Notes: generated from the sequence alone by a model not told the origin. Shown: positions 1 through 7,780, numbered from the stretch's first letter. The stretch: 12,039 bases of DNA from an uncultured cyanobacterium (GCA_903934745.1 CAIZOZ010000367.1:1-12039); one strand, 5' to 3'. Made by a program: numbers and translations.

Positions 1-191
1 CAGCCTAGAGGCCAGGCGATCAGCGAAAAGTAAGCCATTTATTTAAGGAAAATTTCATTGTTAATTAATTTTTCGCTTTGTTCTGGTTGATGCAGGATGG
101 GCTCTGCATCCCCCTGTCTGTGATCGTTGCGGTCCTGGTAGCGGATCGATCGTCTTATGTAGGATTGCCTTCCAGCCTTGAGGCCAGGAGA
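1..191. other. AT-rich leader upstream of the RTX gene
   Basis: This stretch holds no clear complete gene. Bases 1-33 read in frame 1 to a TAA and could be the last codons of an upstream gene, but ten codons are too few to identify it. Bases 30-80 are much more AT-rich than the rest of the window and include the palindrome TTAATTAA (61-68). GCGAAAA (22-28) and TTTTCGC (70-76) could pair across a long loop. A near-identical 19-base direct repeat begins at 1 and at 173. The RTX reading frame stays open back to a TTG at 78 and an ATG at 90, but the extra residues show neither a good ribosome binding site nor a convincing signal peptide. A promoter probably lies here, but no confident -35/-10 pair is visible. 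Confidence 0.5.
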
Positions 192-3100
192 ATGCCAGTC
201 CGTCCTAATAATCCCGTAACGATCACCGGCGCCAGCTTTACCGACACCCTGTCAGGAAGCAGTAACTGGGACAGCCTACTGATCATCAATCGAGCTGCGG
301 GCAACACCACGGTGGTCAGGGCGCTGGCCGGGGCTGACACAGTTCGTGGGGGCAACAGCAACGACTCGGTCGATGGAGGCGATGGCGACGATTCCCTTAG
401 TGGCGGCAGCGGCAACGACACCCTGCTCGGGGGCATCGGCAACGACATCCTGGAGGGCGGAGCCGGGGCCGACAGCCTCGATGGCGGTACGGGTGCGGAC
501 CTACTCAATGGCGGCGCTGACAACGACACCCTGCTCGGCCAGGCGGGCAACGACACCCTGCAGGGTGGGACCGGCAATGATCGCCTCGACGGCGGTGCCG
601 ACAGCGACCTGCTCGACGGCGGCGATGGCAACGACACCCTGTTGGGTGGGGCCGGCACCGACAGTCTGGTCGGGGGCCTCGGCGACGACAGCCTCGACGG
701 CGGCACCGACAACGACACGCTGCTCGGCCAGGTCGGCAACGACACCCTGGCCGGCGGCGCCGGCAACGACAGTCTCGATGGCGGTGAGGGCGATGACGTG
801 CTGCGCGGTGGGGCCGGGAACGACACGCTCGACGGCGGCGACGGCATCGACCTGCTTGATTTCAGCGATGCCACCACGGCGATCAACCTGACGCTGGTTC
901 AAAGCGACACGAACACCACGGCCAACACGTCCTTAGGCAGCGACGTGTACCGCAATATGGAGGGTGTCGCCGGTGGCAGTGCCAACGACAGCCTCAATGG
1001 TTCGGCCTTCGGCGACCTGCTGGTCGGCAACGGCGGCAACGACACCCTGCGCGGCAACGGCGGCAATGACGCCTTGCGCGGCGGGGTGGGCAACGACCTG
1101 CTCGACGGCGGCGACGGCATCGATCTGATCGACTACGCCGATGCCACCGCGGGCATTCGCCTCACCCTCCAACGCAGCGCAAATCCTGGGCAGGTGTTCA
1201 CCACCGGCAGCCTCGCAGGGACGCGCGGCAACGACTCCTACCTCAACATCGAGGGGGTGAGCGGCAGCAACTTCAACGACACGCTCACCGGCTCGGCCCT
1301 GGCCGACCTGCTGTTCGGCGCCGGCGGCAACGACAGCCTCAATGGAGCCGCCGGCAACGACACCCTCAGCGGCGATGCCGGCAACGACAACCTCAGCGGC
1401 GGCGATAATGACGATGTGCTGCTGGGCGGCCTCGGCAACGACATCCTCAACGGCGGCAACGGCAGCGACACCCTGGAGGGCGGAGCCGGAGGCGACACCT
1501 ACAACGGCGGCGCCGGGAATGACGTTTTTGTGTTGCGAAGCTCCGCCGACGCGAGCGGCGATCAGTTCAACGGCAACACCGGCGGCGGTCTTCTGGGCGG
1601 CCTGTTCGGCGGCGGCACCGGTGGCGCCAATGATTTCGACACGCTCTATCTCGGCGGCGCCGGCACCTACAACCTCGGCCTGGGCGGCCTCTCCGTCAGC
1701 TCGATCGAACTGTTCAAGCTCGGCAATCCGGAAGGCACCGAGAACGAAGCCAGCAATCTGATCGCCGCCACCCTGCTGTTCTACGGAGCGGCCACCTACG
1801 AAGGCAACGAGGCCACCAACATCATCATCAGCACCACGGGCACTGACACCGTGCGCGGCTTTGGGGGCACCGACGTGTTGCTCGGCCTGGCCGGCAATGA
1901 TCTGATCGAAGGCGGCGCCGGCATCGACATCGTGATCGGCGATGGCATCACCACCCAGGAACTGGGCGTGCTGCTCGGCCTGGCCGGTGGTTTCCTGGGT
2001 GGCCTTGGCGATCTCGGCGGCCTTGGCCTTGGCGGCATCGATATCGGAGCCCTGCTGGGCGGCGGGGGCGCCGGAGGCCTTCTGGGTGGCTTAGGCGGTC
2101 TGCTCGATGGCGTGCTGGGCTTCGTCAACGGCAGCGGCAACGACACTGTCATCGGTGGCGATGGCATTGATGTGCTGCTGGGTGGAGGTGGCAATGACAG
2201 CCTCAGCGGCGGCCTGGATCTGGATCTGCTGCTGGGCGGCGCCGGCAATGACACCATGGACGGTGGCACCGGCAGCGGCGAAGTGGTTGCCGGCCTCTCC
2301 CTACCCCTAGAGCTCGACATCGCCGCCTATCTGCTGGCCGCTGGTGGTGTCAACGTCGATCTTGGAGCGAGCCTTGCCAGCCTTGACGGGGATGGCGGGA
2401 TCGACACGATCCTCAACACCGAGGGGGTGATCGGCTCCAACTTCAATGACAACCTGAGGGCGTCAACAAGCGATCTGAGCCTGCTGGCAGGCCTCGAGGG
2501 TGACGACGAACTGACGGCCATCGATAAGGATCCGGCTGTGCTCAGCCTCAGTCCCCTCTCGATCACTCCGAAGGTCAATCTGCTATTCGGGAACGGCGGC
2601 AACGACACCGTTCGTGGTGCACTGGGAGCCTTCAACATCATCGCCGGCGATGGGGTTCCGATTTCCCAGATCCTGGATGCGCTCGGCAAGCTGCGTCTGG
2701 AAACGGGCAATGACTTCGTTGACGGGTTGATCAGCCTCGCTGGCATCAGCATCAACGATCTGCTCAGCGGCGTGCTCGGCGGCGCCGGCAGCCTGATCCC
2801 TCCCGAACTGGATGCCCTGCTCAACACCGGTTCCGGCGACGACGTGCTTTACGGCACGAAGACAGGGACATTGCTGAGCTTCACTGGAAACGTCTTTTCC
2901 CCGACCCTGTTCATCAATGGGGCCGATTTGCTGTTCGGCGGCGCGGGCAATGACACGATCTACGGCGACCCCGGCGATGACACTCTTGCCGGAGGAGGTG
3001 ACTTCATCTATGGCGGCGACGGCAACGACAGCATTCTGGCCGGCGATGGAGAAGACGATGTGCTGGGTGAAGGCGGGGACGACATCATTGATGGCGGCAG

Positions 3101-6100
3101 CGGTAATGACACCCTGGAGGGCGGTGACGGCAACGACACCCTGATCGGTGGGGACGGCAACGACGCCCTGCGGGGTGGTGTGGGCAACGATGCTCTCGAC
3201 GGCGGCAGCGGCAACGACAACCTCGATGGAGCCGAAGGCAACGACAGCCTCGGTGGCGGCGAGGGCAACGACAGGCTTGATGGCGGTGCCGGCAACGACA
3301 CCCTGATGGGAGGCGCCGGCAACGACACCCTCGTGGGCGGTGGTAACGACAGCCTCGACGGTGGCGACATTCTGGATGGCGGCCTCGGCAGGGATCTGCT
3401 CAGTGGCGGCGCCAGCAGCACCAGCCAGCAGAACGTGTTCCGCTTCCGCTTCGGCGACAGCGATGTCTCCATCAGCCTGGACAACCGCGACGTGATCCTC
3501 GACTGGAGCGAAGGCGTCGAAATCGCTAGCACTTACACGCCCATCGATCGCCTCCAACTGGAGGATCTCACCGCCAGCCTGACCGTGATGACCGTGGCTG
3601 GCACGCTCACCCTGGACAGCAACGGCAAGGTGACCATTGCCTCCGGCAACGGAGCGGCGAAGCTGCAGACCTTCGTGCAGCAGGCCGCCCTGTCCACCGA
3701 CGCCGCCGGCGCCTATGCCTTCTGGGCTGATGACACCTTTGACATCAATTCCTCGTTCCTGTTCATCTCCGATGGCACCGCTGGCCTGCAAAGCACCGAC
3801 CTGCTGATCGAACTGGCGGGCGTCAACGCCGACCAGATCCAGTTGGGCAGCGTCACCCCCGGGGATGGCGATCCCGTGGGCGAAATCACCCGCATCCTGC
3901 GCGGGACCGACTATCCCACCGAGGGTCCGGATCTGCTGATTGGCACCGAACAGGCCGATTTCCGGCGGGGTCTGGGCGGAAACGACACCATAATCGGCCT
4001 CGGAGGAGACGACACCCTCGAAGGCAGCAATGGCGACGACTGGATTCAGGGCAAAGGAACAGCGCCCGCACCCGCAGCGGCAGCAACAGCCCAGCTGTTC
4101 ACCGTCATTACCGATAACGATCTGCTGAGCGGCGACGCCGGCAATGACACCCTGGAAGGCGACATCGGCAACGACACCCTCCGGGGCGGCACAGGCAACG
4201 ATCGCCTCGACGGTGGCGACGAAGACGATCTGCTGATCGGTGAAAACGACAACGACATCCTGCTGGGCGGCCTGGGCAAAGACAGCCTCGATGGCGGCAG
4301 CGGCACCGACAGCCTCGATGGCGGCGACGGTGACGACACCCTGGAGGGTCAGGCCGGCAATGACACCCTGATCGGCGGCATCGGCAACGACCTTCTCAAT
4401 GGCGGCAGCAATAACGACATCCTGGAGGGCAGCGAAGGAGACGACACCCTCGATGGCGGCAGCGGCAACGACACCCTCCTCGGCGGCGATGGCATCGACC
4501 TGTTGCTGGTGAACTCCGGCACCGATGCAGTGCTCGACCTCGAAAGCGTCGATGGCCTGCAGGTGGGCAATGGCGCAACCGCCAACGTCGGTCTCTCGGC
4601 GGCCTTTGTGGCCACCGCCGCGATCATCAACAACGGCACCACCAACCTCCAGGTGGCCAATGCAATTTCCGCCGACCTGAGCTCCGCCACCGGCAGCAAC
4701 GGCTACCGACTGAGCAGTGCAGGCAATACCGATGGCTCCAGCCTCACCGGATCGGCAGCGGCTGACAGCCTCACCGGCGGGAATGGACAGGACAGCCTCA
4801 ACGGAGGCGGCGGCAACGACACGCTCAACGGTGGCGCGGGCGGCGACCTGCTGATCGGTGGCCTTGGTGTTGACCAGCTCAATGGTGGAGCGAGCGACAC
4901 CAGCAACCCGAATGTGTTCAGCTTCCGCTTTGGCGACAGCGCTGCCAACGCCTGGCAGACCACCATCACCGGGGCACAGTCTGTGGTGGATGTGATCAGC
5001 GACTGGAGCAATGGCACCGGCAGTGGGGCGGGCTATCAACCTGTGGATCGGATCCGCCTCACGGAGGCGAATGGCACCCAGATTCCACTCACCCTGCTCA
5101 CGGGAACCCCTTCAGGCAGTGCTCTGGAGTTCAGCAATGGTGCGGTGGTCAACGATGACGCCATCGTCGGCACCACAGCTGCTGAGAGGCTGAACTTCGT
5201 GATCAGCGAAGCCGCCAAATCCACCACAGCTGGCGAGGTGGTGTTCTGGGTCGAGGCCGAGCTGGGCGTCGCCGGCACGGGCTTCATCTTCATCTCCGAT
5301 GGGGTCGCGGGCCTCGGCAGCGGCGACCTCCTGATCGAACTGCTGGCGCAGAATCTGCAGGGCATCGAGATCGCCGATGGCGACATCGTCCGCTTCGACC
5401 TTGGCGTCGCCTTCGCCACCAACGGAGCCGATCTGATCGAGGGCACGGCCGACGCAGATGTCATCCGCGGCCTCGGCGGCAACGACACCCTGCGGGGCCT
5501 TGCGGGCAACGACACCCTTGATGGCGGAACCGGCAACGACCAGCTGGAGGGCGGCGAGGACAACGACCAGCTGCTGGGCCAGGCAGGCAACGACACCCTG
5601 AGTGGCGGGGCTGGCGATGACACCCTTGATGGCGGCAGCGGCACCGACACCGCCTCCTATGAGGCCGCGACGGCCGCCGTCACGGTGAATCTGCAGGCCG
5701 GCACCGCCAGCGGCGAAGGCAGCGACACCCTGACCAACATCGAAAATGTGATCGGCAGCAGCAACGCTGACCTGATCACGGGCAGGGATACCGACCTCCT
5801 GTCCGGGAATGTTCTGGATGGCCGGGATGGCAACGACACGCTCGATGGCAGTGGCGGCTCCGATTCATTGCTGGGTGGAATCGGAAACGACAGCCTCAAC
5901 GGCGGCAGCGATGGTGACACGCTGCTTGGAGGTGCTGGGGTCGATACCCTCACCGGGGGGACAGGCGCAGACGTCCTCACCGGCGGCGATGATCTCGATC
6001 GATTTGTGATCGCGGCAGGCGACACATCCCTGACAACCACTGGCGCTCTCTCGATTAACTTTATTCTTGGCTACGATCGGATCACCGATTTCAGGGCTGG

Positions 6101-6572
6101 CACTGGCGACGCCAACGGAGTCAGTGAATCAATCGATCTGACCGGGTCTGCCTCAGTGGCAGCGAATACAGGGGCAGCAGCAGTGAATGGGAGTAACTCT
6201 GCTCTTGGGATCAGATTCGTCAGCATCTCTCTTAAACTTGTCAAGTCTCACAAAGTGGCAGACAACGGGGTGACAACATTCTTCGAAGAAGACAACGGGA
6301 CTGGCCAGATCTCCATCAGCAGCACTTCCAGATTGGCCGCGGTTGCTCAGTATGTCCAGCGCAACGACATCGGCAGTACTGGCACCAGCATCTTGTTCGC
6401 TGGCACCGGAGATCTCGCCAATCAATCGTTCGTTTACACACAAGGCAGCGATGATGGCAGCAATAATGCGCTGGACACCCTGGTGCAACTCAGTCTGACC
6501 AGTGGTGTCGCCGCCACCGGCCTCACGACAGACCCCTTCTCCACCACGACAGGCGCGGTGCTGATCGCTTGA
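192..6572 (+). CDS. Giant RTX (hemolysin-type Ca2+-binding repeat) protein, probably type I-secreted
   Basis: A secreted or surface calcium-binding RTX protein of about 2,126 residues; its specific function is not deducible. Dozens of glycine-aspartate nonapeptides (GGxGxDxLx, typically GGAGNDTLDGG) form blocks near 330-858, 1006-1125, 1291-1525, 1840-1935, 2131-2275, 2920-3415, 3930-4500, 4740-4890, 5430-5650 and 5800-6000. In this family such repeats fold as Ca2+-loaded parallel beta-rolls after export by a type I system. Between the blocks lie modules of the type D-x-x-x-Y/F-x-x-A-x-x-x-V/I-x-L...NxEGVxGSxxxDxLxG (near 840-1015, 1110-1310, 2290-2480, 5640-5790) and three copies of a ~160-residue module. 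No enzymatic or adhesin domain is recognised. The start is uncertain: ATG 192 is preferred because the RTX-like sequence begins soon after and AGGAG lies just upstream, although very close. The frame is open back to TTG 78. The end looks frameshifted (see findings). No signal peptide is expected for this export route. Confidence 0.9.
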   Translation: MPVRPNNPVTITGASFTDTLSGSSNWDSLLIINRAAGNTTVVRALAGADTVRGGNSNDSVDGGDGDDSLSGGSGNDTLLGGIGNDILEGGAGADSLDGGTGADLLNGGADNDTLLGQAGNDTLQGGTGNDRLDGGADSDLLDGGDGNDTLLGGAGTDSLVGGLGDDSLDGGTDNDTLLGQVGNDTLAGGAGNDSLDGGEGDDVLRGGAGNDTLDGGDGIDLLDFSDATTAINLTLVQSDTNTTANTSLGSDVYRNMEGVAGGSANDSLNGSAFGDLLVGNGGNDTLRGNGGNDALRGGVGNDLLDGGDGIDLIDYADATAGIRLTLQRSANPGQVFTTGSLAGTRGNDSYLNIEGVSGSNFNDTLTGSALADLLFGAGGNDSLNGAAGNDTLSGDAGNDNLSGGDNDDVLLGGLGNDILNGGNGSDTLEGGAGGDTYNGGAGNDVFVLRSSADASGDQFNGNTGGGLLGGLFGGGTGGANDFDTLYLGGAGTYNLGLGGLSVSSIELFKLGNPEGTENEASNLIAATLLFYGAATYEGNEATNIIISTTGTDTVRGFGGTDVLLGLAGNDLIEGGAGIDIVIGDGITTQELGVLLGLAGGFLGGLGDLGGLGLGGIDIGALLGGGGAGGLLGGLGGLLDGVLGFVNGSGNDTVIGGDGIDVLLGGGGNDSLSGGLDLDLLLGGAGNDTMDGGTGSGEVVAGLSLPLELDIAAYLLAAGGVNVDLGASLASLDGDGGIDTILNTEGVIGSNFNDNLRASTSDLSLLAGLEGDDELTAIDKDPAVLSLSPLSITPKVNLLFGNGGNDTVRGALGAFNIIAGDGVPISQILDALGKLRLETGNDFVDGLISLAGISINDLLSGVLGGAGSLIPPELDALLNTGSGDDVLYGTKTGTLLSFTGNVFSPTLFINGADLLFGGAGNDTIYGDPGDDTLAGGGDFIYGGDGNDSILAGDGEDDVLGEGGDDIIDGGSGNDTLEGGDGNDTLIGGDGNDALRGGVGNDALDGGSGNDNLDGAEGNDSLGGGEGNDRLDGGAGNDTLMGGAGNDTLVGGGNDSLDGGDILDGGLGRDLLSGGASSTSQQNVFRFRFGDSDVSISLDNRDVILDWSEGVEIASTYTPIDRLQLEDLTASLTVMTVAGTLTLDSNGKVTIASGNGAAKLQTFVQQAALSTDAAGAYAFWADDTFDINSSFLFISDGTAGLQSTDLLIELAGVNADQIQLGSVTPGDGDPVGEITRILRGTDYPTEGPDLLIGTEQADFRRGLGGNDTIIGLGGDDTLEGSNGDDWIQGKGTAPAPAAAATAQLFTVITDNDLLSGDAGNDTLEGDIGNDTLRGGTGNDRLDGGDEDDLLIGENDNDILLGGLGKDSLDGGSGTDSLDGGDGDDTLEGQAGNDTLIGGIGNDLLNGGSNNDILEGSEGDDTLDGGSGNDTLLGGDGIDLLLVNSGTDAVLDLESVDGLQVGNGATANVGLSAAFVATAAIINNGTTNLQVANAISADLSSATGSNGYRLSSAGNTDGSSLTGSAAADSLTGGNGQDSLNGGGGNDTLNGGAGGDLLIGGLGVDQLNGGASDTSNPNVFSFRFGDSAANAWQTTITGAQSVVDVISDWSNGTGSGAGYQPVDRIRLTEANGTQIPLTLLTGTPSGSALEFSNGAVVNDDAIVGTTAAERLNFVISEAAKSTTAGEVVFWVEAELGVAGTGFIFISDGVAGLGSGDLLIELLAQNLQGIEIADGDIVRFDLGVAFATNGADLIEGTADADVIRGLGGNDTLRGLAGNDTLDGGTGNDQLEGGEDNDQLLGQAGNDTLSGGAGDDTLDGGSGTDTASYEAATAAVTVNLQAGTASGEGSDTLTNIENVIGSSNADLITGRDTDLLSGNVLDGRDGNDTLDGSGGSDSLLGGIGNDSLNGGSDGDTLLGGAGVDTLTGGTGADVLTGGDDLDRFVIAAGDTSLTTTGALSINFILGYDRITDFRAGTGDANGVSESIDLTGSASVAANTGAAAVNGSNSALGIRFVSISLKLVKSHKVADNGVTTFFEEDNGTGQISISSTSRLAAVAQYVQRNDIGSTGTSILFAGTGDLANQSFVYTQGSDDGSNNALDTLVQLSLTSGVAATGLTTDPFSTTTGAVLIA
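330..858 (+). repeat. RTX nonapeptide repeat block 1
   Basis: An almost uninterrupted array of 27-base/9-residue units encoding GGxGNDTLxGG-type repeats, roughly nineteen units. The DNA itself is repetitive, with recurring GGCAACGACACCCTG-like words. The units are diverged enough that the array is not a recent perfect tandem expansion. In the family the aspartates and glycines of successive turns coordinate Ca2+. Confidence 0.85.
1960..2132 (+). other. Gly/Leu-rich low-complexity linker inside the RTX protein
   Basis: About 57 codons made almost only of glycine and leucine with a few Ala, Ile, Asp and Val (for example GGFLGGLGDLGGLGLGG and GGLLGGLGGLLDGVLG). The aspartate-containing RTX consensus is lost here and resumes at about 2131 (GSGNDTVIGG). 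A shorter Gly/Leu/Phe patch (GGGLLGGLFGGG) lies near 1582-1620. Its role is unknown; it may be a flexible or hydrophobic linker. Confidence 0.7.
2920..3415 (+). repeat. RTX nonapeptide repeat block 6 (second large array)
   Basis: A long array of GGxGNDTLxGG-type units that runs directly into the first copy of the ~160-residue module. One unit near 3346-3380 is shortened (GGGNDSLDGGDILDGG), which breaks the nine-residue register. The array is otherwise the same kind of Ca2+-binding beta-roll sequence as block 1. Confidence 0.8.
3420..3870 (+). repeat. Intragenic module copy A (serralysin-C-terminus-like)
   Basis: A non-RTX module with landmarks NVFRFRFGDS, DVILDWSEG, PIDRLQLED, a Val/Gln/Ala-rich segment (FVQQAALSTDAAG), a Phe-Trp pair, FLFISDGTAGL and DLLIELAG. 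The same order recurs in copy B and, more diverged, in the C-terminus. The F-x-F...DS...VI-x-DW/DF-x-x-G...D-x-I/L layout recalls the region that follows the RTX repeats in serralysin-type proteins; that resemblance is an inference from motif order. Confidence 0.7.
3930..4500 (+). repeat. RTX nonapeptide repeat block 7 with Pro/Ala linker
   Basis: RTX units resume after module A (GPDLLIGTEQADF onward). A Pro/Ala-rich linker near 4057-4095 (APAPAAAATAQ) interrupts them, and about fourteen further units run from about 4110 to the motif GGDGIDLLLVN. A diverged segment of about 80 residues without RTX motifs follows (4500-4740) before a short repeat block leads into module B. Confidence 0.8.
4890..5410 (+). 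repeat. Intragenic module copy B
   Basis: A second copy of the module seen at 3420-3870. It shares, in order, GAS-x-TS-x-x-NVF-x-FRFGDS, DVISDWSNG, PVDRIRL, a helical stretch ending AAKSTTAGEVVFW, F-x-FISDG-x-AGL and DLLIEL. It is somewhat longer than copy A because of extra residues before DVISDWS and in the middle. The copies are clearly homologous but diverged, so the duplication is old. Confidence 0.75.
5430..6000 (+). repeat. Final RTX repeat blocks flanking a SYEAATAAVTVNL-type module
   Basis: RTX units occupy 5430-5650. They are followed by a widespread inter-repeat module (GTDTASYEAATAAVTVNL, then NIENVIGSSNADLITG) to about 5790 and more RTX units to about 6000. The last unit leads directly into the C-terminal domain (DDLDRFVIAAGD). 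Confidence 0.8.
6000..6572 (+). other. C-terminal domain of the RTX protein: diverged third module copy
   Basis: The last ~190 codons lack RTX motifs. They show DRFVIAAGD, then DRITDFRAG, then SIDLTG, KVADNGVTTFFEE, RLAAVAQYVQ, SFVYTQGSDDG and DTLVQLS. This order parallels copies A and B (FRFGDS, VI-DW-x-x-G, IDRL, a helical segment, FLFISDG, DLLIEL), so it is read as a third, diverged copy. In RTX proteins the uncleaved type I secretion signal lies in the final residues, so the extreme end matters. That end appears altered by a frameshift. Confidence 0.6.
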
Positions 6573-6624
6573 GCGGCACGTCCAGCACCACCCTGACAGT
6601 CAACGACTTCGCCTGAAGCCAACC

Positions 6625-7076
6625 TCAAGGGCGAGTGGAAGCCAGCCCTCCCCAACGGGGGTGGGCTTTTTGATGAGGCATCAGCAGAGCCACGGGGACA
6701 GAGCCGTCGGCCGAAACGCCCGCCCACTCAACGGCTGGATGCAGCGCCTGCCAGACGTTTGCATGTTCACCCTCCAACCGTTCCCGTGGCACGCACAGTA
6801 GATTCAGATCGCCCTTGCTGCCGGTGAAGTTGCCCGCCTGCCGGTAGTTGCCGGGATGAAAGTGCAGGGCCGGATGGGAGAAGGCCGCGTAGCCCTGATC
6901 ATCCAGCAGGGGCATCAGCTGGCCATTCAGCGCCTCGGAGCCGCATTCCAGATAGGTGTAGGGCCGCCTCTCCTGAGCGTCTCCTGCATGCCCCGTAGCA
7001 CCAGAGGCTCGGCTGAAATGTTCAATCGATGACTCCCAGTCGCCAGAGTGATGGCGGCAAGCTCCAGGGCTGCCAT
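6625..7076 (-). pseudogene. FkbM-family methyltransferase, C-terminal remnant, frameshifted
   Basis: Two minus-strand frames together encode the C-terminal part of an FkbM-type SAM-dependent methyltransferase. The first frame opens at 7076 and reads SAEPLVLRGMQETLRR before running out of frame; its stop is at 6927-6929. The other frame continues the alignment with RPYTYLECGSEALNGQL, then MPLLDDQGYAAFS, NFTGSKGDLNLLCVPRERL, and stops at 6625. The hallmark E-x-x-VLRG...P-x-x-x-L/I-E-x-GS layout is split by loss of about one base near 6963-6972. The expected I-D-V-E-G before the VLRG motif is degraded, and the SAM-binding N-terminal half is absent. Family members commonly methylate sugars in surface glycans. 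The remnant's 3' end overlaps the RTX terminator on the opposite strand. Family assignment is from motif recognition only. Confidence 0.7.
6644..6671 (+). terminator. Rho-independent terminator of the RTX gene
   Basis: AGCCC (6644-6648) pairs with GGGCT (6663-6667) and CCCC (6650-6653) pairs with GGGG (6658-6661). A T-T mismatch separates the two stem halves and AACG forms the loop. TTTTT at 6667-6671 follows immediately. The hairpin lies 72 bases after the RTX stop and is oriented to end plus-strand transcription. Confidence 0.85.
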
Positions 7077-7101
7077 GATTGTTGGTTTTTCTGGCGTTAT
7101 T

Positions 7102-7107
7102 TTGACA
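7102..7107 (+). promoter_or_regulatory. Consensus -35 hexamer upstream of the mscS remnant
   Basis: TTGACA lies about 40 bases before the first mscS-like codon, in a locally AT-richer patch. At the usual 16-17 base spacing there is only TAAGCC or similar, which is a poor -10. It may be the vestige of the dead gene's promoter. Confidence 0.25.
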
Positions 7108-7145
7108 AGCCGACCATAGTTGCTAAGCCTGGAAAAGCTGCCACT

Positions 7146-7780
7146 GTCAATGTTGTCTCCCTAGAGCTAAAGGTTTCGACTTTCCTGGGGATCGTGATTC
7201 CATTTCTGTTCAAGCTGGTCGGTGATGTTGCGATCTGGATTGTGGACAGCTGCTGCATCAACTTCGGCGTGAAGTCGATGCGTAGAGCCTTGGTTTCCGA
7301 CGGCAATCTGGATGCCAGAATGATCGCCTACCTCGTCAATTTTCTCGCAGCCCTGGTGCGGGTCATTCTGGTGGTATCAATCCTCGTCTACTTTGGTGTC
7401 CAAACTGCCAGCTTCGCTGCCTTGCTGGCCGGTGCCTGCCTGGCCATGTGGGTGCCGCCTAGAACGGGCGTGCTTGGCATTGGCTGCCGGCATGTTTCTG
7501 ATGGCCAATCGTCCCTTCGGCGTGGGTGAATTCATCACCGGCGCTCTGGAGGCAATCGCTAAGTTCGCACCCATCTTCCGCATTAGTATATTGGAAAACC
7601 TGCGGATATTGAGCTAGTCAAATTTAATGAATGTCGCCCAGGGCTGATGGTGCGCCTATGGGCTGAAAGCATTGCTTGCAGTGGTATTTCGACGCCAATC
7701 ATCTGATTGCCGATGTCGTGGTCAAGGCTGGCTTCTCTGTGCCGCGGATATCGGTTCAGCTGGTTTTCGCGACCAACTGA
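7146..7780 (+). pseudogene. MscS-family mechanosensitive channel, decayed by frameshifts and an internal deletion
   Basis: Intact MscS proteins are small-conductance mechanosensitive channels of the inner membrane. Here the N-terminal half is readable at 7146-7475: FLGIVIPFLFKLVG (TM1), VNFLAALVRVILVVSILVYF (TM2), FGVQTASFAALLAGACLA (pore-lining TM3 start) and TGVLG. The frame then shifts by about two bases near 7477, and MFLMANRPFGVGEFITG continues in the next frame, ending at TAG 7615-7617. Most of the cytoplasmic beta domain is missing. The C-terminus reappears as VRLWAES (from 7650), then after another shift WYFDANHLIADVVVKAG and VPRISVQLV to TGA 7778-7780. No credible start codon remains in frame at the N-terminus. 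The remaining ~190 codons compare with about 280 residues in the family. It is clearly nonfunctional unless the sequence is wrong. Confidence 0.85.

Noticed and set aside
155..886. Ser/Pro-rich minus-strand frame over the first RTX block
   Set aside because: It is the complement of the repeated GGxGNDTL codons and merely mirrors the RTX repeat. Similar frames recur under every RTX block.
2583..5039. 818-codon open frame on the minus strand
   Set aside because: It lies wholly antisense to the RTX gene. GC-rich codons and the 27-base periodicity keep stop codons out of that frame, and the product is a monotonous Ala/Val repeat with no known domain.
342..6000. Regularly spaced DNA repeats considered as a CRISPR or tandem repeat array
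   Set aside because: The 27-base period is in frame, protein-coding and diverged, with no unique spacers. It is the RTX nonapeptide.
7029..7145. Open frame before the mscS remnant as a genuine N-terminus
   Set aside because: Its residues (MTPSRQSDGGKLQG onward) have no MscS character, and no ribosome binding site precedes it. It is likely chance open frame in decayed DNA.
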